Shown piece after piece: positions 25,201-36,863 of a stretch of DNA of 64,000 nucleotides. The stretch lies in the NCBI RefSeq assembly GCF_023333585.1, contig NZ_JAIQZN010000022.1, forward strand, positions 20,707 to 84,706. The letters are read 5' to 3'. Within the stretch, counting starts at the first letter, position 1. Every line of letters begins with the position of its first letter. A model generated the notes under the pieces. That model had not been told where the DNA came from. It made no database searches and saw nothing but the letters and a program-made list of their open reading frames with translations. The translations under genes were made by a program, and so were the position numbers. The DNA comes from Argonema antarcticum A004/B2 (GTDB taxonomy: Bacteria > Cyanobacteriota > Cyanobacteriia > Cyanobacteriales > Aerosakkonemataceae).

Positions 25201-26679
25201 ATGTCATTTGTCTCAGATTCTCAAGCAAAAACGCCATTGCTGGACGCCCTCCGGGAATATGTTAACAATTCCCATGCGGCGTTTTACACGCCGGGACACA
25301 AGCAGGGACAAGGAGTTTCTCAGCCGCTGGGAGAATTACTGGGTTATGGGGTGTTTCGATCGGACCTAACTGAGTTGCCAGGATTGGATAATCTGTCTGC
25401 GCCAGAAAATACGCTCCGGTTGGCGCAAGAATTGGCAGCAGAGGCGTTTGGAGCCGAATTTACCTGGTTTTTGGTGAATGGTTCGACTGGGGGGGTGATG
25501 GCGGCGATTTTGGCGACTTGCCGGACTGGTGACAAAATTATTTTGCCTCGAAATGTACATCAGTCTGCGATCGCAGGTTTAATCCTTTCCGGTGCTATAC
25601 CGATTTTTGTTAATCCAGAATACGACCCTCTAAAGGATATTGCCCACAGTATCACGCCTTCTTCCTTGGCAGATGCACTACAGCAGCATCCAGACGCTAA
25701 GGCGGTGATGATGGTTTACCCGACTTATGATGGCGTTTGTGGAGATGTGGAGGCGATCGCAAACCTCGCCCATCAACACAACATCCCTTTGCTGGTAGAC
25801 GAAGCCCACGGCCCCCATTTTACCTTTCATCCCGACTTGCCGCCTTCAGCCTTATCAGCTGGCGCTGATTTGACGGTCCAATCTATCCACAAAGTTCTCA
25901 GCGCCCTAACTCAGGCATCCATGTTACACATTCGGGGTAGCAGAGTCGATCGCTCTAGCGTCACCAAAGCCTTACAATTAGTGCAGTCTAGCAGTCCCAG
26001 TTATTTATTATTAGCTTCCCTGGATGCGGCGCGTCAGCAGATGGCATTGCATGGCGAACAGCTGATGAGGAGGACATTGCAGTTAGCGGATGAAGCGAGA
26101 ACCAGAATCAGCGAAATTCCGGGATTATCTGTTTTAGAAACCGCATATACACCAGGTTTTGTGGCGATCGATCGAACGCGCCTGACTCTGACTGTTTCGC
26201 GCTTAGGTTTGACGGGATTTGAAGTGGATGAAATTCTATATCAAGACAGTGTAATAGCTGAGTTCCCATCAATGGAACATCTGACTTTTATTATCAGTCT
26301 GGGGAATAAAGAAGACGATATTGTGAAGTTAGTGCAAAGTTTAGCCACATTAGCCAAAAAATATCAAACAGCGAGTTATCCTGTTAAGAAGACGAGAAGT
26401 CTGGATTTAGTTGAGATGCCCGATCGTTACAAGATGCCCCTGATTTCACCCCGCGAAGCTTTCTTTGCTTCGACGGAAACATTACCCTTTGAACAGATAA
26501 GCCAACGCATTAGTGCTGAACTGGTTTGTCCTTATCCACCAGGGATTCCCATTTTGATGCCCGGTGAAATGATTACCCCAATCACCCTGGAATACCTATC
26601 AACCATTAAAGCAATGGGCGGAACGATTAGCGGTTGTACAGATCCAACCTTACAAACCTTAAAAGTTGTGAAAGATTGA
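25201..26679 (+). CDS. Orn/Lys/Arg decarboxylase family protein
   Basis: A 492-residue PLP enzyme of fold type I. The N-terminus has FYTPGHKQGQG and the PLP-binding region shows VNGSTGGVMAAI, VDEAHGPHF (about residue 200) and SIHKVLSALTQ with the Schiff-base Lys231. The C-terminal PYPPGIPILMPGE is typical of the short cyanobacterial members related to arginine decarboxylase. The likely product is a polyamine precursor or cadaverine; the exact amino acid cannot be read. It is divergent from ychF. Confidence 0.9.
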   Translation: MSFVSDSQAKTPLLDALREYVNNSHAAFYTPGHKQGQGVSQPLGELLGYGVFRSDLTELPGLDNLSAPENTLRLAQELAAEAFGAEFTWFLVNGSTGGVMAAILATCRTGDKIILPRNVHQSAIAGLILSGAIPIFVNPEYDPLKDIAHSITPSSLADALQQHPDAKAVMMVYPTYDGVCGDVEAIANLAHQHNIPLLVDEAHGPHFTFHPDLPPSALSAGADLTVQSIHKVLSALTQASMLHIRGSRVDRSSVTKALQLVQSSSPSYLLLASLDAARQQMALHGEQLMRRTLQLADEARTRISEIPGLSVLETAYTPGFVAIDRTRLTLTVSRLGLTGFEVDEILYQDSVIAEFPSMEHLTFIISLGNKEDDIVKLVQSLATLAKKYQTASYPVKKTRSLDLVEMPDRYKMPLISPREAFFASTETLPFEQISQRISAELVCPYPPGIPILMPGEMITPITLEYLSTIKAMGGTISGCTDPTLQTLKVVKD

Positions 26680-26775
26680 TACTCAATCGATTTCAGATTT
26701 AAAATTTCAGATTTAAAATTGTCAATTAAGAACAAATTTGAAATCTAAAATCTAAAATTTGAAATTTTTTGATGA
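26680..26775. repeat. A/T-rich imperfect inverted repeat
   Basis: Repeats of CAGATTTAAAATT face GAAATCTAAAATCTAAAATTT between the convergent decarboxylase and TPR genes. The structure could terminate both transcripts. Confidence 0.4.
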
Positions 26776-27870
26776 CTAATTGCTAACGTTGGATGTAATG
26801 GCGGAACGCAGTTCTTGATATTTAAAAGCTTTAGCGTAGTCACCTAAAGCATAGCAAGCAACTTTCAGGCTTCCTAGTGCCTGCTGTTCAACGCGATCGT
26901 CTTGGATTTGCCGTGCTAAAGCCAAGCGCTGTTCGTAGCACTCGATCGCCAGATCGAAGTTGGCTAAAGCTTCATAAGCAACTCCTAAGCTTCCTAACGT
27001 TTGTTCTTCTACTCGAAGGTCTTGAGTATCTTTTGCCAGAGTCAAGCGCTGCTGATAGTATTCGATCGCTTGAGTATAGTTACCCAGCGCGTAGCAAGCA
27101 CTGCCCAGATTTCTCAGCACCTGTCCTTCCCCTCGCAAATCTTGGATATTCCGCGCCAAAGCCAAGCGCTGCTGGTAGTATTCAATTGCTGTAGGGTAAT
27201 CCCCCAGAGAATAAAAAGCATTTCCCAAATTTCTCAGCAGCTGACCTTCTCCCTTGCGGTCTTTGATTTTCCGCATCAGCGTCAAGCTTTGCTGCTGGTA
27301 GTCAATTGCCTTGTTGTAATCTCCCAAAGCCTTGTAAGCAAGTCCCAGATTGTTGAGTGCTGCCACCTCTCCTCGGCAGTCTTGAATTTCCATCGCAATT
27401 ATTAAGCTTTGCTGCTGGTACTCGATCGCTTTGAGGTGGTCTTCCAGGTGACGGTAAGCATTTCCCAGATTCCCCAGGGCCAGTCCTTCCGCACGACGGT
27501 CTTGAGTATCTTTTGCGATCTCCAACCATTGCTGGTAGTAATTAATCGCTTTAACGTACTCACCCAGAGCATAGCAAGCATTTCCCTGATTCCCCAGCAC
27601 CTTCCCCTCACCTTGACGGCATTGGATGTCCCGGTAGATCGAGAGTGCCTGCTGGAAATACTGTAATGCCGCTTTAAATTGGCTAGCCTGATGCTGTTCG
27701 ATTCCTTGGTCTACCAATCGGTTTGCCTGAGCGAGTTTGGCATTGTTTTCCGTTTCCTCCCGCAGTTTGCCTACCTCGTCTCCCTCCAGCGAGAAAGCGA
27801 TCGTTGTACGCTCATTTTCAGGAATACCTTTTATAGGCTTATGGTCTGGTTGACAACCCTGGCTGTCCAT
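26776..27870 (-). CDS. TPR repeat protein
   Basis: A 364-residue protein built of about seven TPR units with a 40-residue period (pattern ALGNLGNAYxxLGDYxKAIEYYQQxLxxAxxxQDRRxEG) from residue about 50 to 345. The long period with a conserved QD-R-x-EG turn is that of the TPR_12/LGN-like type common in filamentous cyanobacteria. There is no signal peptide or catalytic domain, so it is presumably a cytosolic protein-binding scaffold. The near identity of the units points to recent repeat expansion. Confidence 0.85.
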   Translation of the reverse strand: MDSQGCQPDHKPIKGIPENERTTIAFSLEGDEVGKLREETENNAKLAQANRLVDQGIEQHQASQFKAALQYFQQALSIYRDIQCRQGEGKVLGNQGNACYALGEYVKAINYYQQWLEIAKDTQDRRAEGLALGNLGNAYRHLEDHLKAIEYQQQSLIIAMEIQDCRGEVAALNNLGLAYKALGDYNKAIDYQQQSLTLMRKIKDRKGEGQLLRNLGNAFYSLGDYPTAIEYYQQRLALARNIQDLRGEGQVLRNLGSACYALGNYTQAIEYYQQRLTLAKDTQDLRVEEQTLGSLGVAYEALANFDLAIECYEQRLALARQIQDDRVEQQALGSLKVACYALGDYAKAFKYQELRSAITSNVSN

Positions 27871-28393
27871 ATATGCTACCTCTCAAAAACGCCCTTCCTG
27901 GCAGTATCCCCATCTTTAGGCTTGGAAGGCATGACCTGGATCACTGAAAAAATGTTAATTTGATACGTTTCCACGAATAAAATTAACTCTTTGTTGTATT
28001 ATTCCCAGATCTGGGCGTGGATCTCACAATAAAATATGCAGAAGCCCGTGCAGAAGCCGAAGATTGGGCCGAAAAGGTGGCTAGTGCCGCTACGCAAAAG
28101 TCAAAAATCCTTTGAGTGTAAGGCATTTACTCCTTTCTGGCTCTCAAGAATATCTATAAAGCCGCAGAGTAGCCCAGGAGCAGAGGCGAGGGAGTAAAAA
28201 GGGGGAAAAAATGATAGATAATCTTCTAGCAAGAAGGGATTAAACAATAAATTTATTGTTTAATCATAGACTAAAACGTTATTGATGTTGTTTATCAAAT
28301 TTAGTTACACTCCCCATTAAATCAGCCCCAAATTTTGTAAAGTAGTATTAGCACGGGTAGAAGAAATAACCGTGCAAATGGGAGAAGAAAGCC
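27871..28393. other. Regulatory gap before pflB
   Basis: It carries the 26-bp palindrome (28239-28264) and a second imperfect dyad TTGATgttgtttATCAA (about 28282-28298). A 32-residue GTG-started frame (28017-28115) has an Ala/Glu-rich sequence but no other support. A GGAGAAG ribosome-binding site precedes pflB. Confidence 0.5.
28239..28264. promoter_or_regulatory. Perfect 26-bp palindrome upstream of pflB
   Basis: ATTAAACAATAAA is followed immediately by its exact reverse complement. It lies 130 bp before the pflB start. No T-run follows and the base pairing is A/T only, so an operator for a dimeric regulator is more likely than a terminator; the regulator is unknown. Confidence 0.45.
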
Positions 28394-30622
28394 ATGCGAG
28401 CGCAATGGAAAAATTTTGTTCTAGGAAAATGGACAGAAGAAATTAATGTCCGAGATTTTATCCAAAAAAACTACACTCCATTTGAAGGAGACGAGTCCTT
28501 TTTAGCTAGCCCCACAGAAAGAACTTTTAAGCTCTGGAATCAAGTCCTAGAGCTAATGAAACAAGAGCGAGAAAAAGGCGTTTTAGATGCCGATACCAAG
28601 GTCGTTTCAACCATCACTTCACACGAGCCTGGTTACATCGCTCAAGAACTAGAGCAAATTGTTGGTTTGCAAACCGATAAACCGCTAAAACGAGCCATCA
28701 TGCCTTTGGGTGGTATTCGAGTGGTAAAAGCCTCCTTGGAATCTTACGGCTACAAACTTGACCCCCAAACTGAAGAGATTTTTACCAAGTACCGCAAAAC
28801 TCACAACGATGGAGTTTTCGACGGCTACACCCGCGAAATGAAACTAGCGCGGCACTCTGGAATTATCACTGGGTTACCGGATGCCTACGGACGAGGTAGG
28901 ATTATCGGTGACTATCGGCGAGTTGCTTTGTACGGTGTCGATCGCCTAATTACCGACAAGAAAGAACAACTCAAAGAACTGGAACTCGACGCAATTGTAG
29001 AATCAGTTATTCAGTTAAGAGAAGAGATTTGCGAACAAATGCGGGCGCTGCAAGAACTAAAACAAATGGCAGCTAGCTACGGATTTGATATTAGCCAACC
29101 CGCAGCCAATGCCAAAGAAGCCGTTCAGTGGACATACTTTGGTTATCTTGCAGCCGTGAAAGAACAAAATGGCGCGGCGATGTCATTGGGTCGAGTTTCC
29201 ACATTCTTGGATATCTATTTTGAGCGCGACTTGCAAAATGGCGATATTACAGAACCAGAATTGCAAGAAATTATCGACCATTTTGTGATGAAGTTACGCA
29301 TGGTGAGATTCCTGCGGACACCAGATTACAACGATCTGTTCTCAGGCGATCCAACTTGGGTAACAGAATCGATCGCAGGTATGAGCGAAGACGGCAGAAC
29401 TCTTGTCACTAAGAACAGTTTCCGTTTCTTGCATACCCTATATAATTTGGGGCCAGCACCAGAACCGAATTTGACCATTCTTTGGTCGGAAAGATTGCCA
29501 GAAAGCTTCAAACATTTCTGTGCCAAAGTTTCCGCCGCTACCAGTTCGGTACAATACGAAAACGACGATTTGATGCGTCCGTATTACGGTGATGATTATG
29601 GAATTGCCTGTTGCGTCTCCGCGATGCGGATTGGTAAGCAGATGCAATTCTTTGGCGCACGCGCCAACCTCGCCAAAGCTTTGCTGTACGCCATTAACGG
29701 CGGAAAGGATGAAAAAGCGGGAGAGCAAATTGCGCCAGAATTTGCCCCTGTTACATCCGAATACCTAGATTATGATGAGGTGAAGGCGAAATTCGATCGC
29801 CTGCTAGATTGGTTAGCGAAACTATACGTTAACACCCTCAACGTCATCCACTATATGCACGACAAATACTGCTACGAAAAGCTGGAATTTGCCTTGCACG
29901 ATCGCGAAATTCTCCGCACTCTCGCTTGTGGCGTAGCTGGTTTGTCGGTAGTAGCAGATGCCTTCTCGGCAATGAAGTATGCCAAGGTAAAAGTGCTGCG
30001 AAACGAAAACGGTTTGGCAGTAGATTATGAAATCGAAGGCGATTTTCCCAAATACGGGAATAACGACGACCGAGTTGATAGCATTGCGGTCAATTTGGTG
30101 AAAGATTTCATGAACAAGATCCGCAAGAACAAAACATACCGAAATGCAACGCCAACCCAGTCTGTTTTGACCATTACTTCTAACGTTGTGTACGGCAAGA
30201 AGACTGGGAATACGCCAGATGGACGCAAAGCTGGAGAACCCTTTGCGCCTGGGGCAAATCCGATGCACGGACGAGATACAAAAGGTGCGATCGCATCGCT
30301 CGCCTCAGTCGCAAAACTCCCCTACGAACACGCCCAAGATGGCATTTCCTACACCTTCTCGATCGTGCCGAAAGCATTAGGTAAAACTGATAGCGATCAG
30401 GAGAAAAACCTAGCTGGAATGTTGGATGGCTATTTCCACGATGGCGGACATCATATTAATGTGAACGTCCTCGATCGCGAAACGCTGCTAGAAGCGATGG
30501 ATCATCCAGAAAAATATCCGCAACTCACCATTCGGGTATCGGGATATGCCGTTAACTTCATCAAGTTAACTCGCGCACAACAACTCGATGTAATCAACAG
30601 GACATTCCACGATCGCATCTAA
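28394..30622 (+). CDS. pflB: Pyruvate formate-lyase (formate C-acetyltransferase)
   Basis: A 742-residue glycyl-radical enzyme that splits pyruvate with CoA into acetyl-CoA and formate, without oxygen. The adjacent active-site cysteines are Cys406-Cys407 in GIACCVSAM, and the radical-bearing Gly717 is in RVSGYAVNF near the C-terminus. Conserved N-terminal EPGYI and a middle SIAGMSEDG also fit. The length is slightly below the E. coli enzyme (760). AGAAG precedes the ATG. It is followed on the same strand by its activase and by adhE, forming a dark anaerobic fermentation block. Confidence 0.97.
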   Translation: MRAQWKNFVLGKWTEEINVRDFIQKNYTPFEGDESFLASPTERTFKLWNQVLELMKQEREKGVLDADTKVVSTITSHEPGYIAQELEQIVGLQTDKPLKRAIMPLGGIRVVKASLESYGYKLDPQTEEIFTKYRKTHNDGVFDGYTREMKLARHSGIITGLPDAYGRGRIIGDYRRVALYGVDRLITDKKEQLKELELDAIVESVIQLREEICEQMRALQELKQMAASYGFDISQPAANAKEAVQWTYFGYLAAVKEQNGAAMSLGRVSTFLDIYFERDLQNGDITEPELQEIIDHFVMKLRMVRFLRTPDYNDLFSGDPTWVTESIAGMSEDGRTLVTKNSFRFLHTLYNLGPAPEPNLTILWSERLPESFKHFCAKVSAATSSVQYENDDLMRPYYGDDYGIACCVSAMRIGKQMQFFGARANLAKALLYAINGGKDEKAGEQIAPEFAPVTSEYLDYDEVKAKFDRLLDWLAKLYVNTLNVIHYMHDKYCYEKLEFALHDREILRTLACGVAGLSVVADAFSAMKYAKVKVLRNENGLAVDYEIEGDFPKYGNNDDRVDSIAVNLVKDFMNKIRKNKTYRNATPTQSVLTITSNVVYGKKTGNTPDGRKAGEPFAPGANPMHGRDTKGAIASLASVAKLPYEHAQDGISYTFSIVPKALGKTDSDQEKNLAGMLDGYFHDGGHHINVNVLDRETLLEAMDHPEKYPQLTIRVSGYAVNFIKLTRAQQLDVINRTFHDRI

Positions 30623-30628
30623 TTATTA

Positions 30629-30722
30629 AACGCAAAGGTTCACGCAGAGTAACGCAAAGAAATAAAAAATCCTCTCTTTTCCTCTGCGTCCCTTTGCGAT
30701 TACCTCTGCGTCCCTTTGCGTT
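30629..30722. repeat. Inverted repeat AACGCAAAGG / CCTTTGCGTT
   Basis: Arms at 30629-30638 and 30713-30722, with internal repeats of CTCTGCGTCCCTTTGCG, fill the gap between pflB and pflA. This is a familiar kind of cyanobacterial intergenic repeat. Confidence 0.6.
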
Positions 30723-30746
30723 AAAAAAACTCTTTCCTCTCTTACT

Positions 30747-31484
30747 ATGACTGTTTGCGGACAAATTCATTCTGTAGAAAGTTGCGGTACAGTTGATGGC
30801 CCCGGTATTCGATTTGTCATCTTTACAAAGGGTTGTCCTCTGCGCTGCCTGTATTGCCACAACCCCGATTGTCGCACTATTACCAATGGCAAGCAAGTCA
30901 CCGTTGATGAATTAATTGAAGAGATTCAGAAGTACAAATCTTATATGCGCTTTTCTGGCGGCGGCGTTACTGTCAGCGGTGGGGAACCGTTAATGCAGCC
31001 TCACTTTGTGGCGGAAATCTTCAAACGCTGTAAAAAACTTGGTATCCATACTGCCTTAGATACCTCTGGTTATGCCGATTTGGAACACGCAGCCAAACCA
31101 GTGGTTGAGTACGCCGACTTAGTGCTGTTGGATATCAAATCCTTTGAACCTGAAATTTATCTTAAAGTTACCAGTGTTCCCATCGAACCTACTTTAAAAT
31201 TAGCTAAGTACCTAAGCGAGATTAAAAAGCCGACATGGATTCGATTTGTTTTAGTGCCTAATCTCACCGATGACCCCGGTAACATTGAGGGACTTGCTAG
31301 TTTTATCTCTACTTTGGGAAATATAGAAAAGGTGGAAGTTCTGCCCTTTCACAAAATGGGCGAGTACAAGTGGGAACAGTTAGGCTATGACTACCAACTG
31401 AAAGATACGCAACCGCCAACACCAGAGGTAGTGGAGCGTACTGTAAATATCTTTAAAAAACACGGTCTTGCTGTCGTGTCGTGA
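30747..31484 (+). CDS. pflA: Pyruvate formate-lyase activating enzyme
   Basis: A 245-residue radical-SAM enzyme that creates the glycyl radical on PflB. The [4Fe-4S] motif Cys30-x3-Cys34-x2-Cys37 (TKGCPLRCLYCHNPDC) is intact, followed by SGGGVTVSGGEPLMQP, which binds SAM. The length matches E. coli PflA. It lies 124 bp after pflB on the same strand, separated by a repeat, so it may have its own promoter or be read through. Confidence 0.96.
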   Translation: MTVCGQIHSVESCGTVDGPGIRFVIFTKGCPLRCLYCHNPDCRTITNGKQVTVDELIEEIQKYKSYMRFSGGGVTVSGGEPLMQPHFVAEIFKRCKKLGIHTALDTSGYADLEHAAKPVVEYADLVLLDIKSFEPEIYLKVTSVPIEPTLKLAKYLSEIKKPTWIRFVLVPNLTDDPGNIEGLASFISTLGNIEKVEVLPFHKMGEYKWEQLGYDYQLKDTQPPTPEVVERTVNIFKKHGLAVVS

Positions 31485-31907
31485 AGCCTACAAATTACTG
31501 GTGCTAAAAACTATCCAAAAAATCTGTTCGTAGGTGACTAAACACCTGCGTACCCTGCGGTCAGGCTGCGCCTACATCTGCATTAATATGCGGTTAAAAG
31601 TAGTTTGTTCATAAATAGGAAAAACCAATTTAACCTGGAAATGAAAATGGATAGTGCTGACAAAATCAAACATGGTAATATATACTTAGAGTGTAAATGA
31701 GAGATAGGAGCCTAAAAATACTTTCAAGAAATAGTTAGCTAGTAAGTTTCCCTGGGTAAACTATAAATAGGTAAACACTGTAGCGTTACCCAGATTACTA
31801 AAGCGAAGTCAGCCCTACAATTTTCCATTCTCAACGCGATCGTAGCCAGGATCGTTCTAGTAATCGACCCTATCTCTATTAAGACCGACATTCAAAAGGA
31901 AATGGTC
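31485..31907. other. Gap before adhE
   Basis: No ORF is supported. A short G/C-rich imperfect repeat (CACCTGCGTACCCTGCGGTCAGG, about 31543-31567) is present. AAAGGA at 31895-31900 precedes the second of two close ATGs. Confidence 0.45.
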
Positions 31908-34625
31908 ATGACAGTAACAAATATAAACGAACTCGAAGAACTAATTCAACGAGTCAAAGCGGCACAACAAAAATATGCCACTTATACCCAAGAACAGGTG
32001 GATATTATCTTCAAGAAAGCCGCCCTTGCAGCCAACACTCAGCGCATCCCATTAGCAAAGATGGCGGTTGCCGAAACCGGGATGGGAGTGGTAGAAGATA
32101 AAGTAATTAAAAACCACTTCGCTTCGGAAATTATCTACAACAAATATAAGCACGAGAAAACTTGCGGCATTATCGAAGAAGATAAATCTTTTGGATTCCA
32201 GAAAATTGCCGAACCAGTAGGACTTCTGGCGGGGATCGTGCCGACAACAAACCCGACATCGACAGCAATTTTCAAAGCACTACTCGCCCTAAAAACGCGC
32301 AACGGGATTATTTTCTCTCCTCATCCACGGGCGAAGAAATGCACGATCGAAGCGGCAAAAATTATATTGCAAGCTGCCGTTGCTGCTGGCGCACCTGAAG
32401 GGATCGTTGGTTGGATTGACGAACCGACAGTGCCACTTTCGCAAGCTTTGATGCAGCACCACGATATTAAGCTGATTCTAGCTACGGGTGGCCCTGGAAT
32501 GGTGAAAGCCGCCTATTCTTCGGGACACCCATCGCTGGGGGTGGGTGCTGGAAATACGCCTGCTGTGATTGATGAAACTGCTCAGATCAAAATGGCGGTA
32601 TCTTCAATTCTGATCAGCAAAACTTTTGACAATGGCATGATTTGTGCCAGCGAACAATCTGTGGTTGTTGTGGATGAAGTTTACGACGCTGTTAAGGAAG
32701 AGTTTAGCGATCGCGGTGCCTATTTCCTCACCCCGGAAGAACGGGAAAAGGTGGCGAGCAAGATTATCGTCAACGGGCGTTTAAATGCCGATATTGTCGG
32801 ACAATCGGTACAAACCTTAGCTCAACTAGCTGGGATTACGATTCCGCCCGACAGCAGAGTTTTGATTGGCGAAGTGGAAGAAATCGGTGTCAACGAACCT
32901 TTTGCTTACGAGAAATTATCGCCAATTCTGGCCATGTATCGGGCCAAAAATTTCCCAGATGCAGTAGCTAAAGCAGAGGATTTGATTAAGTTTGGCGGTT
33001 TAGGGCATACTTCAGTGCTTTATACTGCCCCAGGGAATCAAGAGCATATCAAACACTTTGAATCCGTATTAGAGACAGCTAGGGTGCTGATCAATACACC
33101 GTCTTCTCAAGGTGCGATCGGTGATTTGTACAACTTCCGACTCGATCCGTCTCTTACCCTGGGATGCGGTAGCTGGGGCGACAACTCAGTATCGGAAAAC
33201 GTTGCACCTCATCACTTATTAAACATCAAAACCGTTACCGAACGGCGGGAAAATATGCTGTGGTTCCGCATACCGCCGAAAGTTTATTTCAAGTCCGGTT
33301 GCTTGCCAGTTGCACTGCGGGAATTGGAGGGTAAACACAGGGCATTCATAATCACAGATAAGCCGCTATTCAACTTAGGAGTAGCGGAGAAAGTTACAAA
33401 TGTTTTGGATGAAATCGGTGTCAAGCACCAAATCTTCTTTGATGTGGAACCCGATCCAACTCTGGCGACAGTCAATAAAGGATTGGCGGAAATAAATAAC
33501 TTTAATCCAGATGTGATTATCGCCATTGGTGGCGGTTCGCCGATGGATGCTGCCAAAGTAATGTGGTTGATGTATGAATATCCTGATACCGATTTTGAAG
33601 GTTTGGCAACCAGATTCATGGATATCCGCAAACGGGTATATGAATTAGCGCCTTTGGGTGCGAAAGCGATGATGGTGGCAATTCCGACAACATCGGGAAC
33701 TGGTTCGGAAGTGACGCCGTTTGCGGTGGTAACAGACGATCGCACTGGCATTAAGTACCCCCTGGCAGATTACGCCATAACTCCGAATATGGCAATTGTA
33801 GACCCGGAATTAGTGATGAATATGCCCAAGAAGCTGACAGCTTATGGCGGCATAGATGCTTTAACTCACGCGCTGGAAGCTTACGTATCGGTGGTAGCTT
33901 CAGAGTTTACAAACGGATTAGCATTAGAGGCAATTCGACTGTTACTGAAATATCTGCCCGCTGCTTATAAAGAAGGTGCAAACAATCCCAAAGCGCGAGA
34001 AAAAGTACACTATGCTGCTACTATGGCGGGGATGGCTTTTGCTAATGCTTTCTTGGGAATTTGTCACTCTATGGCGCACAAATTGGGTTCGACTTTCCAC
34101 GTACCGCACGGTTTGGCAAATGCACTGATGATTTCTCACGTCATCCGCTACAATGCGACGGATTTACCGTTCAAACAAGCGATTTTCCCGCAGTACAAGT
34201 ATCCTAATGCGAAATGGCGTTATGCCAGAATTGCAGATTATTTGGGATTGGGTGGTACTACGGAAGATGAGAAGGTTGAAAAGCTGATTGAAGCGATCGA
34301 AAATCTGAAGAAAGAAGTGGGTATTCCGCTGACAATTAAGGAAGTTTTGCCGTCAGAGGAGAAAGCTTTCTACGAACAAGTGGAAGAAATGGCAGATCGA
34401 GCTTTCGACGATCAATGTACTGGTGCTAATCCTCGCTATCCGCTGATTCGCGATTTGAAGGAACTGTACACCTTGGCTTACCGTGGCTGTCAAGTTGGTG
34501 CAAGTTTGTATCATCAAAATGATGAAGTTGTGGCTGCTAACGGTGATGGTAAATGTGATGATGAAACGGATTATAAATATGTTCGCGAGGCAATACCTTC
34601 GCATCCATTGCAAACGCTAAAATAA
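31908..34625 (+). CDS. adhE: Bifunctional acetaldehyde-CoA/alcohol dehydrogenase
   Basis: A 905-residue fusion: an N-terminal aldehyde dehydrogenase (about 1-440) that reduces acetyl-CoA to acetaldehyde, and a C-terminal iron alcohol dehydrogenase (about 450-870) that gives ethanol. The ALDH nucleophile is Cys246 in [11 protein letters not shown], the same number as in E. coli AdhE. The metal site is in [23 protein letters not shown] and [11 protein letters not shown], and the ADH nucleotide site is [10 protein letters not shown]. The start is ATG 31908, seven bases after AAAGGA; ATG 31902 is too close to it. It completes the pflB-pflA fermentation route by reoxidising NADH. Confidence 0.97.
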   Translation: MTVTNINELEELIQRVKAAQQKYATYTQEQVDIIFKKAALAANTQRIPLAKMAVAETGMGVVEDKVIKNHFASEIIYNKYKHEKTCGIIEEDKSFGFQKIAEPVGLLAGIVPTTNPTSTAIFKALLALKTRNGIIFSPHPRAKKCTIEAAKIILQAAVAAGAPEGIVGWIDEPTVPLSQALMQHHDIKLILATGGPGMVKAAYSSGHPSLGVGAGNTPAVIDETAQIKMAVSSILISKTFDNGMICASEQSVVVVDEVYDAVKEEFSDRGAYFLTPEEREKVASKIIVNGRLNADIVGQSVQTLAQLAGITIPPDSRVLIGEVEEIGVNEPFAYEKLSPILAMYRAKNFPDAVAKAEDLIKFGGLGHTSVLYTAPGNQEHIKHFESVLETARVLINTPSSQGAIGDLYNFRLDPSLTLGCGSWGDNSVSENVAPHHLLNIKTVTERRENMLWFRIPPKVYFKSGCLPVALRELEGKHRAFIITDKPLFNLGVAEKVTNVLDEIGVKHQIFFDVEPDPTLATVNKGLAEINNFNPDVIIAIGGGSPMDAAKVMWLMYEYPDTDFEGLATRFMDIRKRVYELAPLGAKAMMVAIPTTSGTGSEVTPFAVVTDDRTGIKYPLADYAITPNMAIVDPELVMNMPKKLTAYGGIDALTHALEAYVSVVASEFTNGLALEAIRLLLKYLPAAYKEGANNPKAREKVHYAATMAGMAFANAFLGICHSMAHKLGSTFHVPHGLANALMISHVIRYNATDLPFKQAIFPQYKYPNAKWRYARIADYLGLGGTTEDEKVEKLIEAIENLKKEVGIPLTIKEVLPSEEKAFYEQVEEMADRAFDDQCTGANPRYPLIRDLKELYTLAYRGCQVGASLYHQNDEVVAANGDGKCDDETDYKYVREAIPSHPLQTLK

Positions 34626-34666
34626 GGCTTGAGTCCTTGCTGCTGTACGCATACCCGATCGCACCC

Positions 34667-36574
34667 ATGTCTGTACAATTCCTAGACGCTTTTGATATCA
34701 TCGTTGTCGGTGCAGGTCATTCCGGCTGCGAAGCCGCACTTGCTACCGCACGCCTTGGTTGTCGTACCCTGCTGCTAACCTTAAATTTGGATAAAATTGC
34801 TTGGCAACCCTGCAATCCGGCAGTTGGTGGCCCGGCTAAGTCGCAATTGACACATGAGGTAGATGCACTCGGTGGCGAACTGGGGAAAATGGCCGATCGC
34901 ACTTATCTGCAAAAGCGTGTGCTAAACTCCTCCAGAGGGCCAGCAGTTTGGGCGTTACGCGCACAGACTGATAAGCGGGAATATGCGGCGGTAATGAAAC
35001 GGATTGTCGAAAATCAGGATAATTTGACAGTCCGCGAAGGCATGGTCACAGATTTAGTACTCGGTAAAAATGACGAGATTATCGGTGTTGAAACATACTT
35101 CGGTGTCGCCTTCCAGTGCAAAGCAGTAATTCTCACCACCGGCACATTCCTGGGTGGTAAGATTTGGGTGGGTAACAAATCGATGGCAGCCGGACGCGCT
35201 GGAGAATTTGCGGCTGTTGAATTGACGGAAACTCTCAACCGTCTGGGTTTTGAAACCGGACGACTGAAGACGGGAACTCCGGCAAGAGTTGATAAGCGAT
35301 CGGTCGATTACAGTAAAATGGAACCGCAACCCGGTGATGAAGAGGTGCGCTGGTTCAGCTTTGACCCCGAACTCTGGGTAGAACGGGAACAAATGCCTTG
35401 TCATATCACCCGCACCACAGCCGAAACTCATCGCCTAATTCGGGAAAATCTGCACCTCTCCCCAGTATACGGCGGTTGGGTGGATGCCAAAGGGCCGCGT
35501 TATTGTCCCAGCATAGAAGATAAAATTGTCCGTTTTGCCGATAAGGAAAGTCACCAGATTTTTATCGAACCCGAAGGTCGCGATATTCCAGAATTGTATA
35601 TCCAAGGTTTCTCGACTGGGTTGCCAGAAAGTTTGCAATTGCAGATGTTGCGGAGTCTTCCCGGTTTGGAAAACTGCGCGATGTTGCGTCCGGCTTATGC
35701 GGTTGAGTATGATTATTTACCGGCAACTCAGTGTTTTCCGACGCTGATGACTAAGAAAGTAGAGGGTTTGTTCTGCGCCGGACAAATTAACGGTACTACT
35801 GGATACGAAGAAGCAGCAGCACAGGGTCTTGTAGCTGGGATTAATGCAGCAAGATTTGTGTCTAATTCAACACAAATTATTTTCAAGCGGGAGGAGAGTT
35901 ACATCGGTACGCTGATGGATGACTTGTGTACCAAGGATTTGCGGGAACCTTACCGGATGCTAACTTCGCGATCGGAATATCGTTTATTATTGCGATCGGA
36001 TAATGCGGATCGACGCCTGACGCCTCTTGGTCGGGAAATTGGCTTAATCGATGACCGTCGCTGGGACTTGTTTAGCGCCAAGCAAGCGAATATTGCCGCC
36101 GAGAAAGAACGGTTGCAGGCGACGCGGGTAAAAGAGCATGATGAGATTGGGAAAGCGATCGCATCCGATACCCAGCAACTCATCAAAGGTTCCATTACCA
36201 CCGCCGACTTGTTGCGTCGTCCGGGATTCCATTATATTGACCTAGACAGATACGCATTAAGCAATCCCGACCTCTCTCTAGCCGAAAAAGAAGGCGCAGA
36301 GATAGATATCAAATATTCTGGATATCTACAACGACAACAACATCAAATTGACCAAATTGCCCGTCACGAACATCGCAAACTGCCACAAGATTTGGATTAC
36401 GCCGCGATAGAGACACTTTCCAAAGAGTCTCGCGAAAAGCTTGCCAAAGTGAAACCGCTGACAATTGGACAAGCAGCAAGAATTGGCGGCGTTAATCCAG
36501 CTGATGTTAACGCCTTGCTAATATATTTGGAAGTGCGAAGTCGTCAGGTAGCAATTGTTGGCGAAGCTCATTAA
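34667..36574 (+). CDS. mnmG: tRNA uridine-5-carboxymethylaminomethyl modification enzyme MnmG
   Basis: A 635-residue FAD enzyme that, with MnmE, modifies wobble uridine 34 of several tRNAs. The N-terminal [18 protein letters not shown] is the FAD-binding motif; [21 protein letters not shown] and [11 protein letters not shown] are family signatures, and [20 protein letters not shown] lies in the second half. ATG 34667 is chosen over an in-frame TTG at 34637. It follows adhE by 41 bp, so read-through is possible, although the functions are unrelated. Confidence 0.96.
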   Translation: MSVQFLDAFDIIVVGAGHSGCEAALATARLGCRTLLLTLNLDKIAWQPCNPAVGGPAKSQLTHEVDALGGELGKMADRTYLQKRVLNSSRGPAVWALRAQTDKREYAAVMKRIVENQDNLTVREGMVTDLVLGKNDEIIGVETYFGVAFQCKAVILTTGTFLGGKIWVGNKSMAAGRAGEFAAVELTETLNRLGFETGRLKTGTPARVDKRSVDYSKMEPQPGDEEVRWFSFDPELWVEREQMPCHITRTTAETHRLIRENLHLSPVYGGWVDAKGPRYCPSIEDKIVRFADKESHQIFIEPEGRDIPELYIQGFSTGLPESLQLQMLRSLPGLENCAMLRPAYAVEYDYLPATQCFPTLMTKKVEGLFCAGQINGTTGYEEAAAQGLVAGINAARFVSNSTQIIFKREESYIGTLMDDLCTKDLREPYRMLTSRSEYRLLLRSDNADRRLTPLGREIGLIDDRRWDLFSAKQANIAAEKERLQATRVKEHDEIGKAIASDTQQLIKGSITTADLLRRPGFHYIDLDRYALSNPDLSLAEKEGAEIDIKYSGYLQRQQHQIDQIARHEHRKLPQDLDYAAIETLSKESREKLAKVKPLTIGQAARIGGVNPADVNALLIYLEVRSRQVAIVGEAH

Positions 36575-36839
36575 TTCGGATCTTCCTTACTTAGGCTATT
36601 TGAGCAGAGGAGCAGAGGAGAAAAGAAATAAAAATACGAAAGAACTACCCGATGAAAAAACGTTACTTGAAATGTTAGAAGTTTTTAAAGACGCGGAACA
36701 GAAAGCAAGAGAAATGTCTGAATTTGCAACTGCGATCGCCTTAAAGTATCAAAAACGAATGGCGCAGGTTAGAGAAGAGAAACAAGTGCAAGTTATAGCA
36801 ACCGCCAGGGCGATTAAGCCAACTCCAACTGTTACATGA
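36555..36839 (+). CDS. Possible small protein after mnmG
   Basis: A 94-residue frame starts at a TTG inside the mnmG 3' end and overlaps it by 20 bases. The middle, [21 protein letters not shown] followed by more helical residues, looks like a genuine amphipathic helix. A purine-rich GGAGCAGAGGAGAA tract lies inside the frame near 36606, so the true start may be further in. Unknown function. Confidence 0.35.
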   Translation: MLAKLINSDLPYLGYLSRGAEEKRNKNTKELPDEKTLLEMLEVFKDAEQKAREMSEFATAIALKYQKRMAQVREEKQVQVIATARAIKPTPTVT

Positions 36840-36863
36840 AGTCCATAATCCCTTACGGAGTAA

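Noticed and set aside
28017..28115. 32-residue Ala/Glu-rich frame upstream of pflB
   Set aside because: It starts at GTG without a ribosome-binding site and is too short to judge; it may be a remnant.
28282..28298. FNR-type box before pflB
   Set aside because: The half-sites TTGAT and ATCAA are 7 bases apart rather than 4, so it does not fit the FNR consensus.
34625..34667. adhE and mnmG as one functional operon
   Set aside because: The 41-bp gap allows read-through, but the functions are unrelated and no shared regulatory signal is visible.
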